Source: SIG672 sp045605765
GTDB lineage: Bacteria; Bacillota; Clostridia; Oscillospirales; CAG-272
Direction: 5' to 3'
DNA: 64,000 bases
Assembly: GCA_045605765.1 (NCBI GenBank)
Contig: JAZUQQ010000051.1
Location: 120,048 to 184,047 of the forward strand
This document shows, one piece after another, positions 15,467-23,112 of the stretch. Each line of letters begins with the position of its first letter. Position 1 is the stretch's first letter. Both the position numbers and the translations under genes were made by a program. The notes beneath the pieces are model-generated. The model did not search any database and had not been told where the DNA came from. It worked only from the letters and a program-made list of their open reading frames with translations.

Positions 15467-16323
15467 TGAGTGAGATCCTAATCGTTTTAACCTGCCTGCC
15501 GCTTTATGTGATAAACTCCTTCTGCGATAAGTACGTTTCGTCAAAAAACGGCAATGAGTACAGCTTTCTATATAATTGTCTGAAGTTTTTGATCGGAAGT
15601 ATTATTCTTCTTATCGTACTTTTGACCGACAACTCTGCGAAATTCGGACTCGGCACGCTGTTTTGCGGCACTCTTTGCGGAGTGATGTACGCCGTAAGCA
15701 AAACCGTAATCCTGAGTGGCTACGAAAAGACCTCGGTGGCGTTTATGACTCTTTGCCACGCTTCGGGAATGATCCTTCCGTGTGTGATAGGGCACTTTTT
15801 CTGGAACGAGAAACTGAGTGCTCTTTCGGTCGTCGGGATATTTCTTGCAAGTGTCTCGATCGTACTGCTTAAAGACGGAAAGGCGGATAAAAAGAAATTC
15901 GATATAGCAGGTATTATCATGGGCACGGTGATTTTGGTGACAAGCGGCGGTGTGATGATCACGCAGAAGCTTATGGGAATTTATTTTGCGGGTCAAAGCG
16001 TTGGCGCGTATAATTTTTATTCCTTTGTCGTAGCTTTTCTGATACTCTCTTTTTTCGCGAGATCTCAGATAAAAACTCGAAAAAACACGAAATTCATTCT
16101 GCTCTGCGCCGTCGGAAGTGCTATTTCGCTTTGTATCATCAGCCTTGTTATGACAAAGCTTGCCGGAAGTGTGCCGTCGGTCATTTTGTTCCCGCTCTTT
16201 AATGGACTCGGAATTATTTTCGTGTGTATCGGCTCGGTCTTTGCTTTTAAGGAAAAACTAACGATAAGGAAAATCGTCGGACTTGCGCTCGGTGTTTGTG
16301 GACTTTGTCTTGTGAATTTTTGA
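15463..16323 (+). CDS. EamA/DMT-superfamily transporter
   Basis: A 286-residue membrane protein with about ten hydrophobic segments in two repeats, the drug/metabolite transporter layout. It ends with a repeat-two signature (FVCIGSVFAFKEKLTIRKIVGLALGVCGLCLVNF) typical of EamA proteins, where the glutamate before KLT is conserved. The start overlaps the xylanase stop by 4 nt (ATGATGA), so the two are co-translated, and a terminator follows. DMT proteins move small metabolites or sugars, so a pentose- or oligosaccharide-related substrate is reasonable from context but unproven. Confidence 0.85.
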   Translation: MMSEILIVLTCLPLYVINSFCDKYVSSKNGNEYSFLYNCLKFLIGSIILLIVLLTDNSAKFGLGTLFCGTLCGVMYAVSKTVILSGYEKTSVAFMTLCHASGMILPCVIGHFFWNEKLSALSVVGIFLASVSIVLLKDGKADKKKFDIAGIIMGTVILVTSGGVMITQKLMGIYFAGQSVGAYNFYSFVVAFLILSFFARSQIKTRKNTKFILLCAVGSAISLCIISLVMTKLAGSVPSVILFPLFNGLGIIFVCIGSVFAFKEKLTIRKIVGLALGVCGLCLVNF

Positions 16324-16341
16324 TGTTTTGAAAGAATAGAT

Positions 16342-16366
16342 AAAACTCCCGATTTCGGGAGTTTTA
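16342..16366 (+). terminator. Terminator of the xylanase operon
   Basis: AAAACTCCCG pairs with CGGGAGTTTT over a short loop (16342-16365), followed by an A/T-rich tract. Confidence 0.85.
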
Positions 16367-16378
16367 TTGTTTGTTTTA

Positions 16379-16407
16379 TTGACATCTCAGCTACTTTATG
16401 GTAAACT
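16379..16407 (+). promoter_or_regulatory. Promoter of the YnbB-like gene
   Basis: TTGACA (16379-16384), 17-nt spacer, TAAACT (16402-16407). Confidence 0.65.
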
Positions 16408-16441
16408 CTATATCGTAATAAAATAAAAGGACAGTGCAAAA

Positions 16442-17716
16442 ATGGAATTTAACAGTATTATAACAGATATAGTAGCCGAGGCAGAGGAAAAGCTAGCGAA
16501 GAAATTCGCCGAATTTGACAGAGTCTCTTTTGAAAACACCTCGCGTGTGCTTGATGCCTTCCGCCGTCACAGAGTAAGTGACGCTATGTTCGCGGGCACT
16601 ACAGGCTATGGATACGACGATAAGGGCAGGGATACCCTTGACCTTATATACGCCGATGTTTTCGGCGCAGAGGCTGCGCTCGTTCGCCACAATATAGTCA
16701 ATGGAACACAGACTATCGCTATCGGTCTTTACGGGCTTCTCCGTCCGGGTGACGTTATGCTTTCAGTCACAGGCAAGCCGTACGATACACTTGAAAAAGT
16801 CATCGGAATAAACCCCGATGGAAGTATGAATAAAACGGGCGACGGATCGCTCGCCGATTTTGACGTCGAGTACGATCAGGTAGAGTTGCTTCCGGACGGA
16901 TCAATAGATTTTGCAGGTATAAAGGAAAAGCTCGAAAAGCACGGAGAAAGAGTGAAGGTCGTATTTATACAACGCTCGAAGGGATATATGACACGACCTA
17001 CACTTTCGGTCGCAACCATCGGAGAAATCGTGAAATTAACAAAGGCTATCTCGGACGCTTATATCGTCGTCGATAACTGCTACGGCGAGTTCTGTGAGAA
17101 CATCGAGCCCACCGCAGTCGGCGCCGATATGATCCTCGGCTCGCTTATAAAGAACGCGGGCGGCGGAACCGCTCTTTCGGGTGGATATATCGCTGGTACA
17201 AAAAAGGCAGTCGAGCTTGCTTCGTACAGACATACTACCGTCGGCACGGGTAACGAGGTCGGTGCTTCTCTCGGTCAGAACAGGGACATGTTCAGAGGAT
17301 TTTTCCTCGCTCCGCATACCGTTGCACAGGCGCTTAAAACAGCGGCACTTGCAGCGTACGTGTTTGACAGACTCGGATTTGTTACCGAGCCCTCGTGGAA
17401 GGATAACAGATACGATATAATTCAGAGAATACAGTGCGCGAGCCCCGAGGCTCTCTGCGCGTTCTGCAGAGGTATCCAGTTTGCCTCGCCCGTCGATTCC
17501 TTTGCCGCTCCAGAGCCTTGGGATATGCCAGGATATACCGATCCTGTCATAATGGCGGCAGGATCTTTTGTGCAGGGGTCCTCTATCGAGCTTTCGGCAG
17601 ACGGGCCTATGAGAGAACCATTTACCGCATATCTGCAAGGAGGTCTGACCTACGAGTCGGGTAAGATAGGAATAATGTCGGCGGCAAGTGAGATTTTAAG
17701 ACTTAAAAATAATTAA
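16442..17716 (+). CDS. PLP-dependent methionine gamma-lyase-like protein (YnbB / aluminium-resistance family)
   Basis: A 424-residue fold-type I PLP enzyme of the Cys/Met metabolism superfamily. It matches the clostridial and bacillary YnbB group in length and in MFAGTTGYGYDDKGRDTLD near the N-terminus. The predicted PLP lysine is Lys237 in GSLIKNAGGG, with VVDNCYGEF upstream as the cofactor-binding aspartate segment. The family is often annotated as aluminium resistance protein, but its physiological reaction is not well established; a sulfur amino acid lyase is likely. It converges on the amidase gene with a 4-nt stop overlap, leaving no room for a separate terminator. Confidence 0.88.
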   Translation: MEFNSIITDIVAEAEEKLAKKFAEFDRVSFENTSRVLDAFRRHRVSDAMFAGTTGYGYDDKGRDTLDLIYADVFGAEAALVRHNIVNGTQTIAIGLYGLLRPGDVMLSVTGKPYDTLEKVIGINPDGSMNKTGDGSLADFDVEYDQVELLPDGSIDFAGIKEKLEKHGERVKVVFIQRSKGYMTRPTLSVATIGEIVKLTKAISDAYIVVDNCYGEFCENIEPTAVGADMILGSLIKNAGGGTALSGGYIAGTKKAVELASYRHTTVGTGNEVGASLGQNRDMFRGFFLAPHTVAQALKTAALAAYVFDRLGFVTEPSWKDNRYDIIQRIQCASPEALCAFCRGIQFASPVDSFAAPEPWDMPGYTDPVIMAAGSFVQGSSIELSADGPMREPFTAYLQGGLTYESGKIGIMSAASEILRLKNN

Positions 17717-18279
17717 GCAAGACCGAAATATTCGAGAATTCCGGTGTAAATACCTTCGGCAAACAAATTAGGGTGTTTATCCATAAGATACGCATCATTT
17801 GGATTGGTGATAAATCCAAGTTCGACAAGGGTCGCTGGCATCGTCGTTTTTCTTAGTACGTAAAGTGAAGGGCGGACGTACACTCCGCGATCGGGAATTC
17901 CCGTCTTTTCGGAGATATTCTCGACTATTCGCTCGGCGAGCGCGTAAGCGGGAGAGGTGGTGCTGTAAACGAAGGCTTCCGTACCTGTGGCGGCGCTTAT
18001 TGTGGATGCGTTAGCGTGAATGCTTATAAAATAGTCCGCGCCCCAGTTGTTTGCCTCGGAAGCTCGGATGGCAAGACTTTCGGCGTTTGAATTTCCGAGA
18101 CTGGTGTCGGGTGTCGGGCGTGATAGCTTTACGTCAAAATTTTGATTTGCGTTTAAAAGCTCGGCAAGCAGTATTCCAACCTCGTAGGTTATATTCTGCT
18201 CGTAAAGTCCGTTGCCTTCTGCACCCGCGTTGGGATTTCTCGGATTGTGACCTTGGTCTATGAAGATTTTTATTGCCAT
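17713..18279 (-). CDS. N-acetylmuramoyl-L-alanine amidase (Amidase_3)
   Basis: A 188-residue zinc amidase consisting of the catalytic domain alone. Zinc ligands are His11 (DQGH), Glu27 (LYEQN) and His88 (SIHANA), with catalytic Glu153 in VELGFITN, all at family-typical spacing. The enzyme cleaves the MurNAc-L-Ala bond of peptidoglycan. There is no signal peptide and no wall-binding domain, so the protein must be released by lysis or by an unusual route, for example during mother-cell lysis in sporulation or from phage ancestry; this is inference. AAAGGAGAA precedes its ATG. It converges tail-to-tail with the YnbB-like gene. Confidence 0.9.
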   Translation of the reverse strand: MAIKIFIDQGHNPRNPNAGAEGNGLYEQNITYEVGILLAELLNANQNFDVKLSRPTPDTSLGNSNAESLAIRASEANNWGADYFISIHANASTISAATGTEAFVYSTTSPAYALAERIVENISEKTGIPDRGVYVRPSLYVLRKTTMPATLVELGFITNPNDAYLMDKHPNLFAEGIYTGILEYFGLA

Positions 18280-18370
18280 AATATGTTCTCCTTTGGAATG
18301 TATTTATTAGTATATAATATGCCGGATGTACTTTTTAGTTAAATTTTCAAAAAATAAAGGATACAATTAA

Positions 18371-19126
18371 ATGAAGTTTGAAAATATAAGACGGCTGCTT
18401 AGCTTTGCCCGCCGCGCGGTTGATGATTATAATATGATAGAAGACGGCGATAAGATCGCAGTGGGTGTTTCGGGTGGCAAAGACTCGCTTGCCCTTCTTG
18501 CCGTTATGCGAGATCTCTCGATATTTTATCCAAAAAAATTTCAGGTGTGCGCAATAACTCTTGATATGGGATTTGAGGGTGGCAATCACTCAGCGCTTGA
18601 GGCTTTTTATAAAGAACTTGGGATTGAATATAAAATAGTAAAAACACAGCTTGCCGAGATCATTTTCGGTGTTCGCAAGGAATCAAACCCGTGCTCGCTG
18701 TGCGCACGTATGAGACGAGGAATCTTGCACGACACCGCAAAGGAGATGGGATGCAACAAAATCGCTCTCGGACATCATTTTGACGACGTGATCGACACTT
18801 TTATTATGAACCTTTTTAATGAAGGACGCCTTGGTACCTTTTCTCCCGTTACTTATCTTGACAGAAAACAGATAACTATGATAAGACCGCTCGTTCTCGC
18901 ACCCGAAAAGGATATAAAATATTTTGTGCGTAAAAACGAGATCCCGGTAACAAAAAGTCTTTGTCCCGAAGACAAGCAAACCGATAGAGAAAAGTATAAA
19001 ATTATGCTTTCCGAAATGGAAAAAACAAACGACGGTCTCCGACATCGCATATTCGGAGCAATAAAAAAGGCGGGACTTGACGGGTACGCGATCGATGAAA
19101 ACGAGAATTTGAATAAAAATAAATAA
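18371..19126 (+). CDS. TtcA-family PP-loop tRNA 2-thiolation protein
   Basis: A 251-residue ATP-pyrophosphatase with the PP-loop SGGKDS at residues 34-39, a CxxC at Cys108/Cys111 (PCSLCARMRRG) and a later cysteine near 199 (SLCPED). That is the three-cysteine iron-sulfur arrangement of TtcA-like enzymes that thiolate tRNA (s2C32 in E. coli). GHHFDDVIDTF follows the motif seen in the family. AAAGGA at 18356-18361 serves ATG 18371. Clostridial homologues are not all tested, so the exact tRNA position is uncertain. Confidence 0.88.
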   Translation: MKFENIRRLLSFARRAVDDYNMIEDGDKIAVGVSGGKDSLALLAVMRDLSIFYPKKFQVCAITLDMGFEGGNHSALEAFYKELGIEYKIVKTQLAEIIFGVRKESNPCSLCARMRRGILHDTAKEMGCNKIALGHHFDDVIDTFIMNLFNEGRLGTFSPVTYLDRKQITMIRPLVLAPEKDIKYFVRKNEIPVTKSLCPEDKQTDREKYKIMLSEMEKTNDGLRHRIFGAIKKAGLDGYAIDENENLNKNK

Positions 19127-19141
19127 TTTGGCAAAAATCTA

Positions 19142-19170
19142 TTGACATTTTGTTCACTATTTGTTATAAT
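19142..19170 (+). promoter_or_regulatory. Promoter of a small membrane protein gene
   Basis: TTGACA (19142-19147), 17-nt spacer, TATAAT (19165-19170), immediately after the TtcA-like gene. Confidence 0.8.
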
Positions 19171-19206
19171 TTAAATGTAAGGGACAATGTCAAGGAGGAG
19201 ATGCCA

Positions 19207-19425
19207 ATGAAGACTGTTAAAAGTAAAAAGCTTTGTATACCGCTTCTTGTGTTCGGTACGGTATTTGCCGTTGCCGCAATAGCAATATTCGTGATGAGCC
19301 TTTTGGGAATAAGAGTTTTTGACACCGACAGTGCGGAGACCTTTATATGGGATCTTCTTTTTCTGGTCTCGGCACTCGTGCTTTCCTCACTTATAATTCT
19401 TGTGTCGATATTTTTAAAGCCTTAA
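19207..19425 (+). CDS. Small two-helix membrane protein, unknown
   Basis: A 72-residue protein with two hydrophobic segments (about residues 8-30 and 43-68) separated by an acidic loop, FDTDSAETF. The N-terminus is strongly basic (MKTVKSKK), which predicts a cytoplasmic N-terminus. ATG 19207 is chosen because AAGGAGG at 19192-19198 is 8 nt upstream; the in-frame ATG 19201 is too close to it. It has its own consensus promoter. No family was recognised. Confidence 0.65.
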   Translation: MKTVKSKKLCIPLLVFGTVFAVAAIAIFVMSLLGIRVFDTDSAETFIWDLLFLVSALVLSSLIILVSIFLKP

Positions 19426-19583
19426 AACAAACGCCGTGCGGAAGTTTCAAATACCGCGCGGTTGTTTTGTGTGATTTTTATATAAATTTATGATCAACCT
19501 TAAAAAATTCATTGTATGTTAATGAGAAGTTCATATAGACGGAGTACACTTAGATAGGACGGTAAAGACAAGGGAGTAAAAAT

Positions 19584-20345
19584 ATGGCTATATCTGTATT
19601 TAAAAGATATGAAAAGAAATTTATTCTCAGCAGTGAGCAGTACCGCGAGACGGTCTGTTTTATTCAGCAGTATATGGATTTCGATAAATACTGCGTCGGA
19701 GAGAAGGATTATTCACTTCTTAATCTCTATTTTGATACCCCTGATAACCTTCTTATCACTCGTTCTACCGATAAGCCTACATATAAGGAAAAACTTCGTC
19801 TCAGAGCTTATTTTCCGCCCCAGACGCACGATGATAAGGTCTTTTTTGAGATAAAAAAGAAATATAAGGGAATAGTTACGAAAAGGCGCGCGGTTATGAG
19901 ATATGGTGAGGCTCTCGAGCTTATTGATACCGGAAAAGCGCCAAGACTGAAAAAGGAAAGCTATATAGATACTCAGGTTGCAAAAGAGATAGAGTTTATG
20001 TTCAGAAGGTACCCCGGTCTCGCGCCTGTCGTGTATATTGCTTACGACCGCGTTGCGATGTTTGCAAAGGACAATCCTGAGTTCAGACTCACCTTCGACA
20101 GAAATATCCGCACGAGACGGGAAAATGTCAGCTTCGACTACGGGGACTATGGAACGCAGCTTCTGCCCGAGGGGTACAATCTTATGGAAATAAAGATATC
20201 GGATGCCGTTCCGTTGTGGCTCGCGTCATATCTCTCGGAGAAAAAGCTTTATATGACCGGATTTTCAAAATACGGAAAAGAATATGAAGGGTTTATTACG
20301 GGAAAAGATCCCGTCTCGGTCCTTCTCGGTTCTGGTGACGTGTGA
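19584..20345 (+). CDS. VTC-domain polyphosphate polymerase-like protein
   Basis: A 253-residue protein matching the VTC catalytic tunnel domain: FKRYEKKFILS at residues 6-16, NLYFDTPD near 47-54, KEKLRLRAY, FFEIKKKYKGIVTKRR and a C-terminal MEIKISD. The basic residues and the glutamate in EIK are the nucleotide and metal contacts in the yeast Vtc4 fold, which makes polyphosphate from ATP. It is followed after 34 nt by a DUF4956 membrane protein, a pairing seen in many Firmicutes, so the two may form one membrane-associated complex. Activity is inferred from the fold only. Confidence 0.88.
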   Translation: MAISVFKRYEKKFILSSEQYRETVCFIQQYMDFDKYCVGEKDYSLLNLYFDTPDNLLITRSTDKPTYKEKLRLRAYFPPQTHDDKVFFEIKKKYKGIVTKRRAVMRYGEALELIDTGKAPRLKKESYIDTQVAKEIEFMFRRYPGLAPVVYIAYDRVAMFAKDNPEFRLTFDRNIRTRRENVSFDYGDYGTQLLPEGYNLMEIKISDAVPLWLASYLSEKKLYMTGFSKYGKEYEGFITGKDPVSVLLGSGDV

Positions 20346-20379
20346 TAGTATATAAATTTAAAAGGAAAAGGAAGAAACA

Positions 20380-21078
20380 ATGGATCAGATACTTAATTTT
20401 GTAATACCGAGTATTCTCGGAACTCAGTTCACCGTTAGAGCGGTCCTTTCGGTGCTTTTATCGTCGCTCGTGTTCGGAATAATCCTCTCGCTCGTTTACA
20501 TATTCTCTTGCAGAAGTGAAAGATATTCAAGAGGACTTTCTATAACTCTCGTGCTGCTCCCCATTATTATCGGAACGGTAATTATGCTCGTTTCTGACAG
20601 CTTTGCAAGGGCGTTCGGACTTGCGGGCGCTTTCTCTATAATTCGTTTCAGAAGTACGCAGGGCAATCCGAAGGATCTCGCTTATATTTTTGCAGGACTT
20701 GCCGTAGGTCTTGCCTGCGGAATGGGATATATCCTTGCAGGCGCGATAATTACCGTGTTTATCTGCATTATACTCCTCACACTTAGCTTCATTAAATACG
20801 GAACGCCTACTACTCCTCCGATGCTTCTTAAAATCACCGTTCCCGAAAGCCTCAACTACGTCGGTGTTTTCGATGAGTGTCTCGGAAAGTACACAAGGAG
20901 ATGGAAACTCGTCAAGGTCAAGAGCAATAATTTCGGAACGATGTTCGATCTTTCGTACGATATCCGTCTTAAAGGCGATATAAACGAAAAAGAGTTTATC
21001 GACGAGCTTCGCTCTATAAACGGAAATTTGAATATTATGTTGCAAAATAATGCCGCAGATCCCGATATTCTCGTTTGA
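20380..21078 (+). CDS. DUF4956 membrane protein, partner of the VTC protein
   Basis: A 232-residue protein with four or five hydrophobic segments in the first 145 residues, including the family hallmark AGAFSIIRFRSTQGNPKDLAYIFAGLAVGLACGMGY. A soluble beta/alpha tail of about 85 residues follows. AAAGGAAAAGG precedes ATG 20380. It shares a transcript with the VTC gene. The family has no established biochemical role, but its constant association with VTC or CotH genes suggests a membrane anchor or a channel for the polymer. Confidence 0.85.
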   Translation: MDQILNFVIPSILGTQFTVRAVLSVLLSSLVFGIILSLVYIFSCRSERYSRGLSITLVLLPIIIGTVIMLVSDSFARAFGLAGAFSIIRFRSTQGNPKDLAYIFAGLAVGLACGMGYILAGAIITVFICIILLTLSFIKYGTPTTPPMLLKITVPESLNYVGVFDECLGKYTRRWKLVKVKSNNFGTMFDLSYDIRLKGDINEKEFIDELRSINGNLNIMLQNNAADPDILV

Positions 21079-21130
21079 TCAGAAACGCCCCTTTGATAAA
21101 AAGAGTCCTTATTTATCAGAGGAAAAAACA

Positions 21131-21159
21131 TTGACATTTTAAGACAAGTAGTGTACAAT
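21131..21159 (+). promoter_or_regulatory. Cyclophilin promoter
   Basis: TTGACA (21131-21136), 17-nt spacer, TACAAT (21154-21159). Confidence 0.75.
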
Positions 21160-21222
21160 AACCATCGTATGTACACACGAAAATAAGAACTTGGCGTATT
21201 GCCGCAAGAAAAGGAGAAAATT

Positions 21223-21693
21223 ATGGTAGTACTTGAAATAAAGGATCTTGGGAAAATAAAGATTGAGCTTGACGCAGAAAATGCACCTATCAGCTCGGAA
21301 AACTTCGAAAATCTCGTTAAAGAAGGGTTTTATGACGGAATCATTTTCCACAGAGTTATAGCAAACTTTATGATCCAGGGCGGCGACCCTCAGGGTATCG
21401 GCATCGGAGGAAGCGGAAAGAATATCAAGGGCGAATTTGCCGCTAACGGAGTAAATAACCCGATAAAGCATAAGAGGGGAACGATCTCGATGGCACGCTC
21501 ACAGAATTTTAATAGCGCATCCTCGCAGTTCTTTATTTGTCACGTGGATTGTCCATTCCTTGACGGACAGTATGCGGCTTTCGGACAGGTAGTTGAGGGC
21601 ATAGAGATAGTCGATAAGATCGCTTCGGTCAAGACAGACCTGAGAGATAAGCCTCTTTACGACGTGGTTATCGAAAAAGCATACGTAGAATAA
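21223..21693 (+). CDS. Cyclophilin-type peptidyl-prolyl cis-trans isomerase
   Basis: A 156-residue single-domain cyclophilin without a signal peptide, so a cytoplasmic protein-folding catalyst. Active-site motifs are FHRVI (Arg of the catalytic loop), FMIQGGDP, GTISMAR, SSQFFI and FLDGQYAAFGQV. ATG 21223 follows AAAAGGAGA; an upstream TTG at 21199 is not needed. It has its own promoter and is followed by a strong terminator. Confidence 0.94.
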   Translation: MVVLEIKDLGKIKIELDAENAPISSENFENLVKEGFYDGIIFHRVIANFMIQGGDPQGIGIGGSGKNIKGEFAANGVNNPIKHKRGTISMARSQNFNSASSQFFICHVDCPFLDGQYAAFGQVVEGIEIVDKIASVKTDLRDKPLYDVVIEKAYVE

Positions 21694-21697
21694 GATG

Positions 21698-21729
21698 AAA
21701 ACGCAGACCGTGAAAGTCTGCGTTTTTGT
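21698..21729 (+). terminator. Cyclophilin terminator
   Basis: AAAACGCAGAC (21698-21708) pairs with GTCTGCGTTTT (21716-21726), followed by T residues. Confidence 0.85.
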
Positions 21730-21839
21730 TTAAAAAATAATAAAAAGGAGTAATCAAGCCTGCTAATCCCTCATATACTGTAACATCGGAATTCCGAAAG
21801 GTCAGGTAAGCGGAGCCGAAAAATATCGGAGGGAAGACA

Positions 21840-22157
21840 ATGCGAAGGGTTTATTCGGATAGATCGGAAGAAAGATGCGAGCAGATCGCGTTTTATATGC
21901 TTGAAAATAACGCCACGGTGAGAAAGGCTGCCGCGCAGTTCGGTATAAGTAAATCGACGGTACATAAGGACGTTACGGGAACGCTCAAAAAATATAATTA
22001 TCGCCTTTATTTAAAGGTCAAGGATCTGCTTGATGTAAACAAAAGCGAACGCCATGTGCGCGGCGGTGAAGCGACGCGTAAAAAGTACAGCGAAATAAAG
22101 ATGGGTCAGAGAAAAATAGGAATAGAAAACGCTAATTTAAATACAAAAAACCGATAG
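21840..22157 (+). CDS. spoIIID: Sporulation transcriptional regulator SpoIIID
   Basis: A 105-residue DNA-binding protein that reprograms sigma-E-dependent mother-cell transcription during sporulation. The helix-turn-helix at about residues 26-50 (TVRKAAAQFGISKSTVHKDVT) and the C-terminal basic helix with RHVRGGEATRKKY are the SpoIIID signature. The C-terminus is about 20 residues longer than in Bacillus. GGAGGG precedes ATG 21840. A CATATACT element at 21772-21779 is a possible sigma-E -10, but the -35 is unconvincing. Its terminator overlaps the last codons. Confidence 0.95.
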   Translation: MRRVYSDRSEERCEQIAFYMLENNATVRKAAAQFGISKSTVHKDVTGTLKKYNYRLYLKVKDLLDVNKSERHVRGGEATRKKYSEIKMGQRKIGIENANLNTKNR

Positions 22158-22177
22158 AATTTTCTATCGGTTTTTGT
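22145..22177. terminator. Shared terminator of spoIIID and cysK
   Basis: AAAAAACCGATAGAA and its complement form a long perfect stem ending in T residues on both strands. It lies between converging spoIIID and cysK. Confidence 0.85.
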
Positions 22178-22180
22178 TGT

Positions 22181-23107
22181 TTATTGAAACATCTTCGTTG
22201 AAAGATATCTGTCGCCTGTGTCGGGAAGGAGAACGACGATGTTTTTGCCTTCGTTTTCCGGACGCTTTGCCAGCTCTATTGCTGCAGAAAGAGCGGCGCC
22301 TGATGATATTCCAACGATAATACCCTCGCATCTTCCGACCTCGCGTCCAAGTGCAAACGCGTCCTCGTCCGAAACTGTGATGATCTCATCATAGATAGTT
22401 TGATCGAGTACGCTGGGAATGAAATTCGCGCCTATTCCTTGTATTCCGTGGGTTGCCGCAATGCCCCTTGAAAGAAGCGGCGAGGACTTGGGTTCTACCG
22501 CAACGACGCGGATTTTTTCATTTTTAGATTTTAAATATCTTCCTACTCCCGTTATTGTTCCGCCAGTGCCGACCCCTGCCACGAAAATATCAACTCTTCT
22601 ATCGGTGTCCTCCCATATTTCGGGGCCTGTCGTTTCCTCATGAGCTTTTGCATTTGCAGGATTGTCAAACTGACTCGGGACAAAGCTGTTAGGTATCTCC
22701 TTTGCAAGTTCCTCGGCTTTGGCTATCGAGCCCTTCATTCCGAGAGATGCGTCAGTGAGGACAAGCTCTGCGCCGTAAGCCCTGATTATTGCTCTGCGTT
22801 CCTCGGACATAGAGTCGGGCATAACTATCACGGTGCGGTATCCGCGTGAGGCCCCGACCGATGCAAGACCGATGCCGGTGTTTCCCGAGGTCGGCTCGAT
22901 TATCACAGCGCCTTCCGATATAAGTCCGCGTGCCTCTGCGTCGTCGAGCATAGCCTTTGCGACTCTGTCCTTTGCGCTTCCTGCAGGATTAAGATATTCG
23001 AGCTTTGCGATTATTTTCGCTTTGAGCGAGTATTTTTTTTCGATGCCGTTCAGACGGAGAAGTGGAGTTCTTCCGATGAGCTGCTCTGCAGAATTATATA
23101 TTTTCAA
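22181..23107 (-). CDS. cysK: Cysteine synthase A (O-acetylserine sulfhydrylase)
   Basis: A 308-residue fold-type II PLP enzyme making cysteine from O-acetylserine and sulfide. PLP Lys46 sits in NPAGSAKDR, the substrate loop is PTSGNTG (about residues 70-76), and the phosphate-binding loop is GTGGTITG. Length is typical of CysK. The start is TTG at 23107, preceded by GGGCGG. It is the second gene after the MATE exporter, with only 5 nt between them, so the two are co-transcribed. CysK is favoured over CysM by the overall pattern, but this is not absolute. Confidence 0.93.
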   Translation of the reverse strand: MKIYNSAEQLIGRTPLLRLNGIEKKYSLKAKIIAKLEYLNPAGSAKDRVAKAMLDDAEARGLISEGAVIIEPTSGNTGIGLASVGASRGYRTVIVMPDSMSEERRAIIRAYGAELVLTDASLGMKGSIAKAEELAKEIPNSFVPSQFDNPANAKAHEETTGPEIWEDTDRRVDIFVAGVGTGGTITGVGRYLKSKNEKIRVVAVEPKSSPLLSRGIAATHGIQGIGANFIPSVLDQTIYDEIITVSDEDAFALGREVGRCEGIIVGISSGAALSAAIELAKRPENEGKNIVVLLPDTGDRYLSTKMFQ

Positions 23108-23112
23108 GAGGT

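Noticed and set aside
21090..21122. Hairpin after the DUF4956 gene as a terminator
   Set aside because: The 11-bp stem has a mismatch and is followed by A residues rather than T on the plus strand, so it is not called as a terminator.
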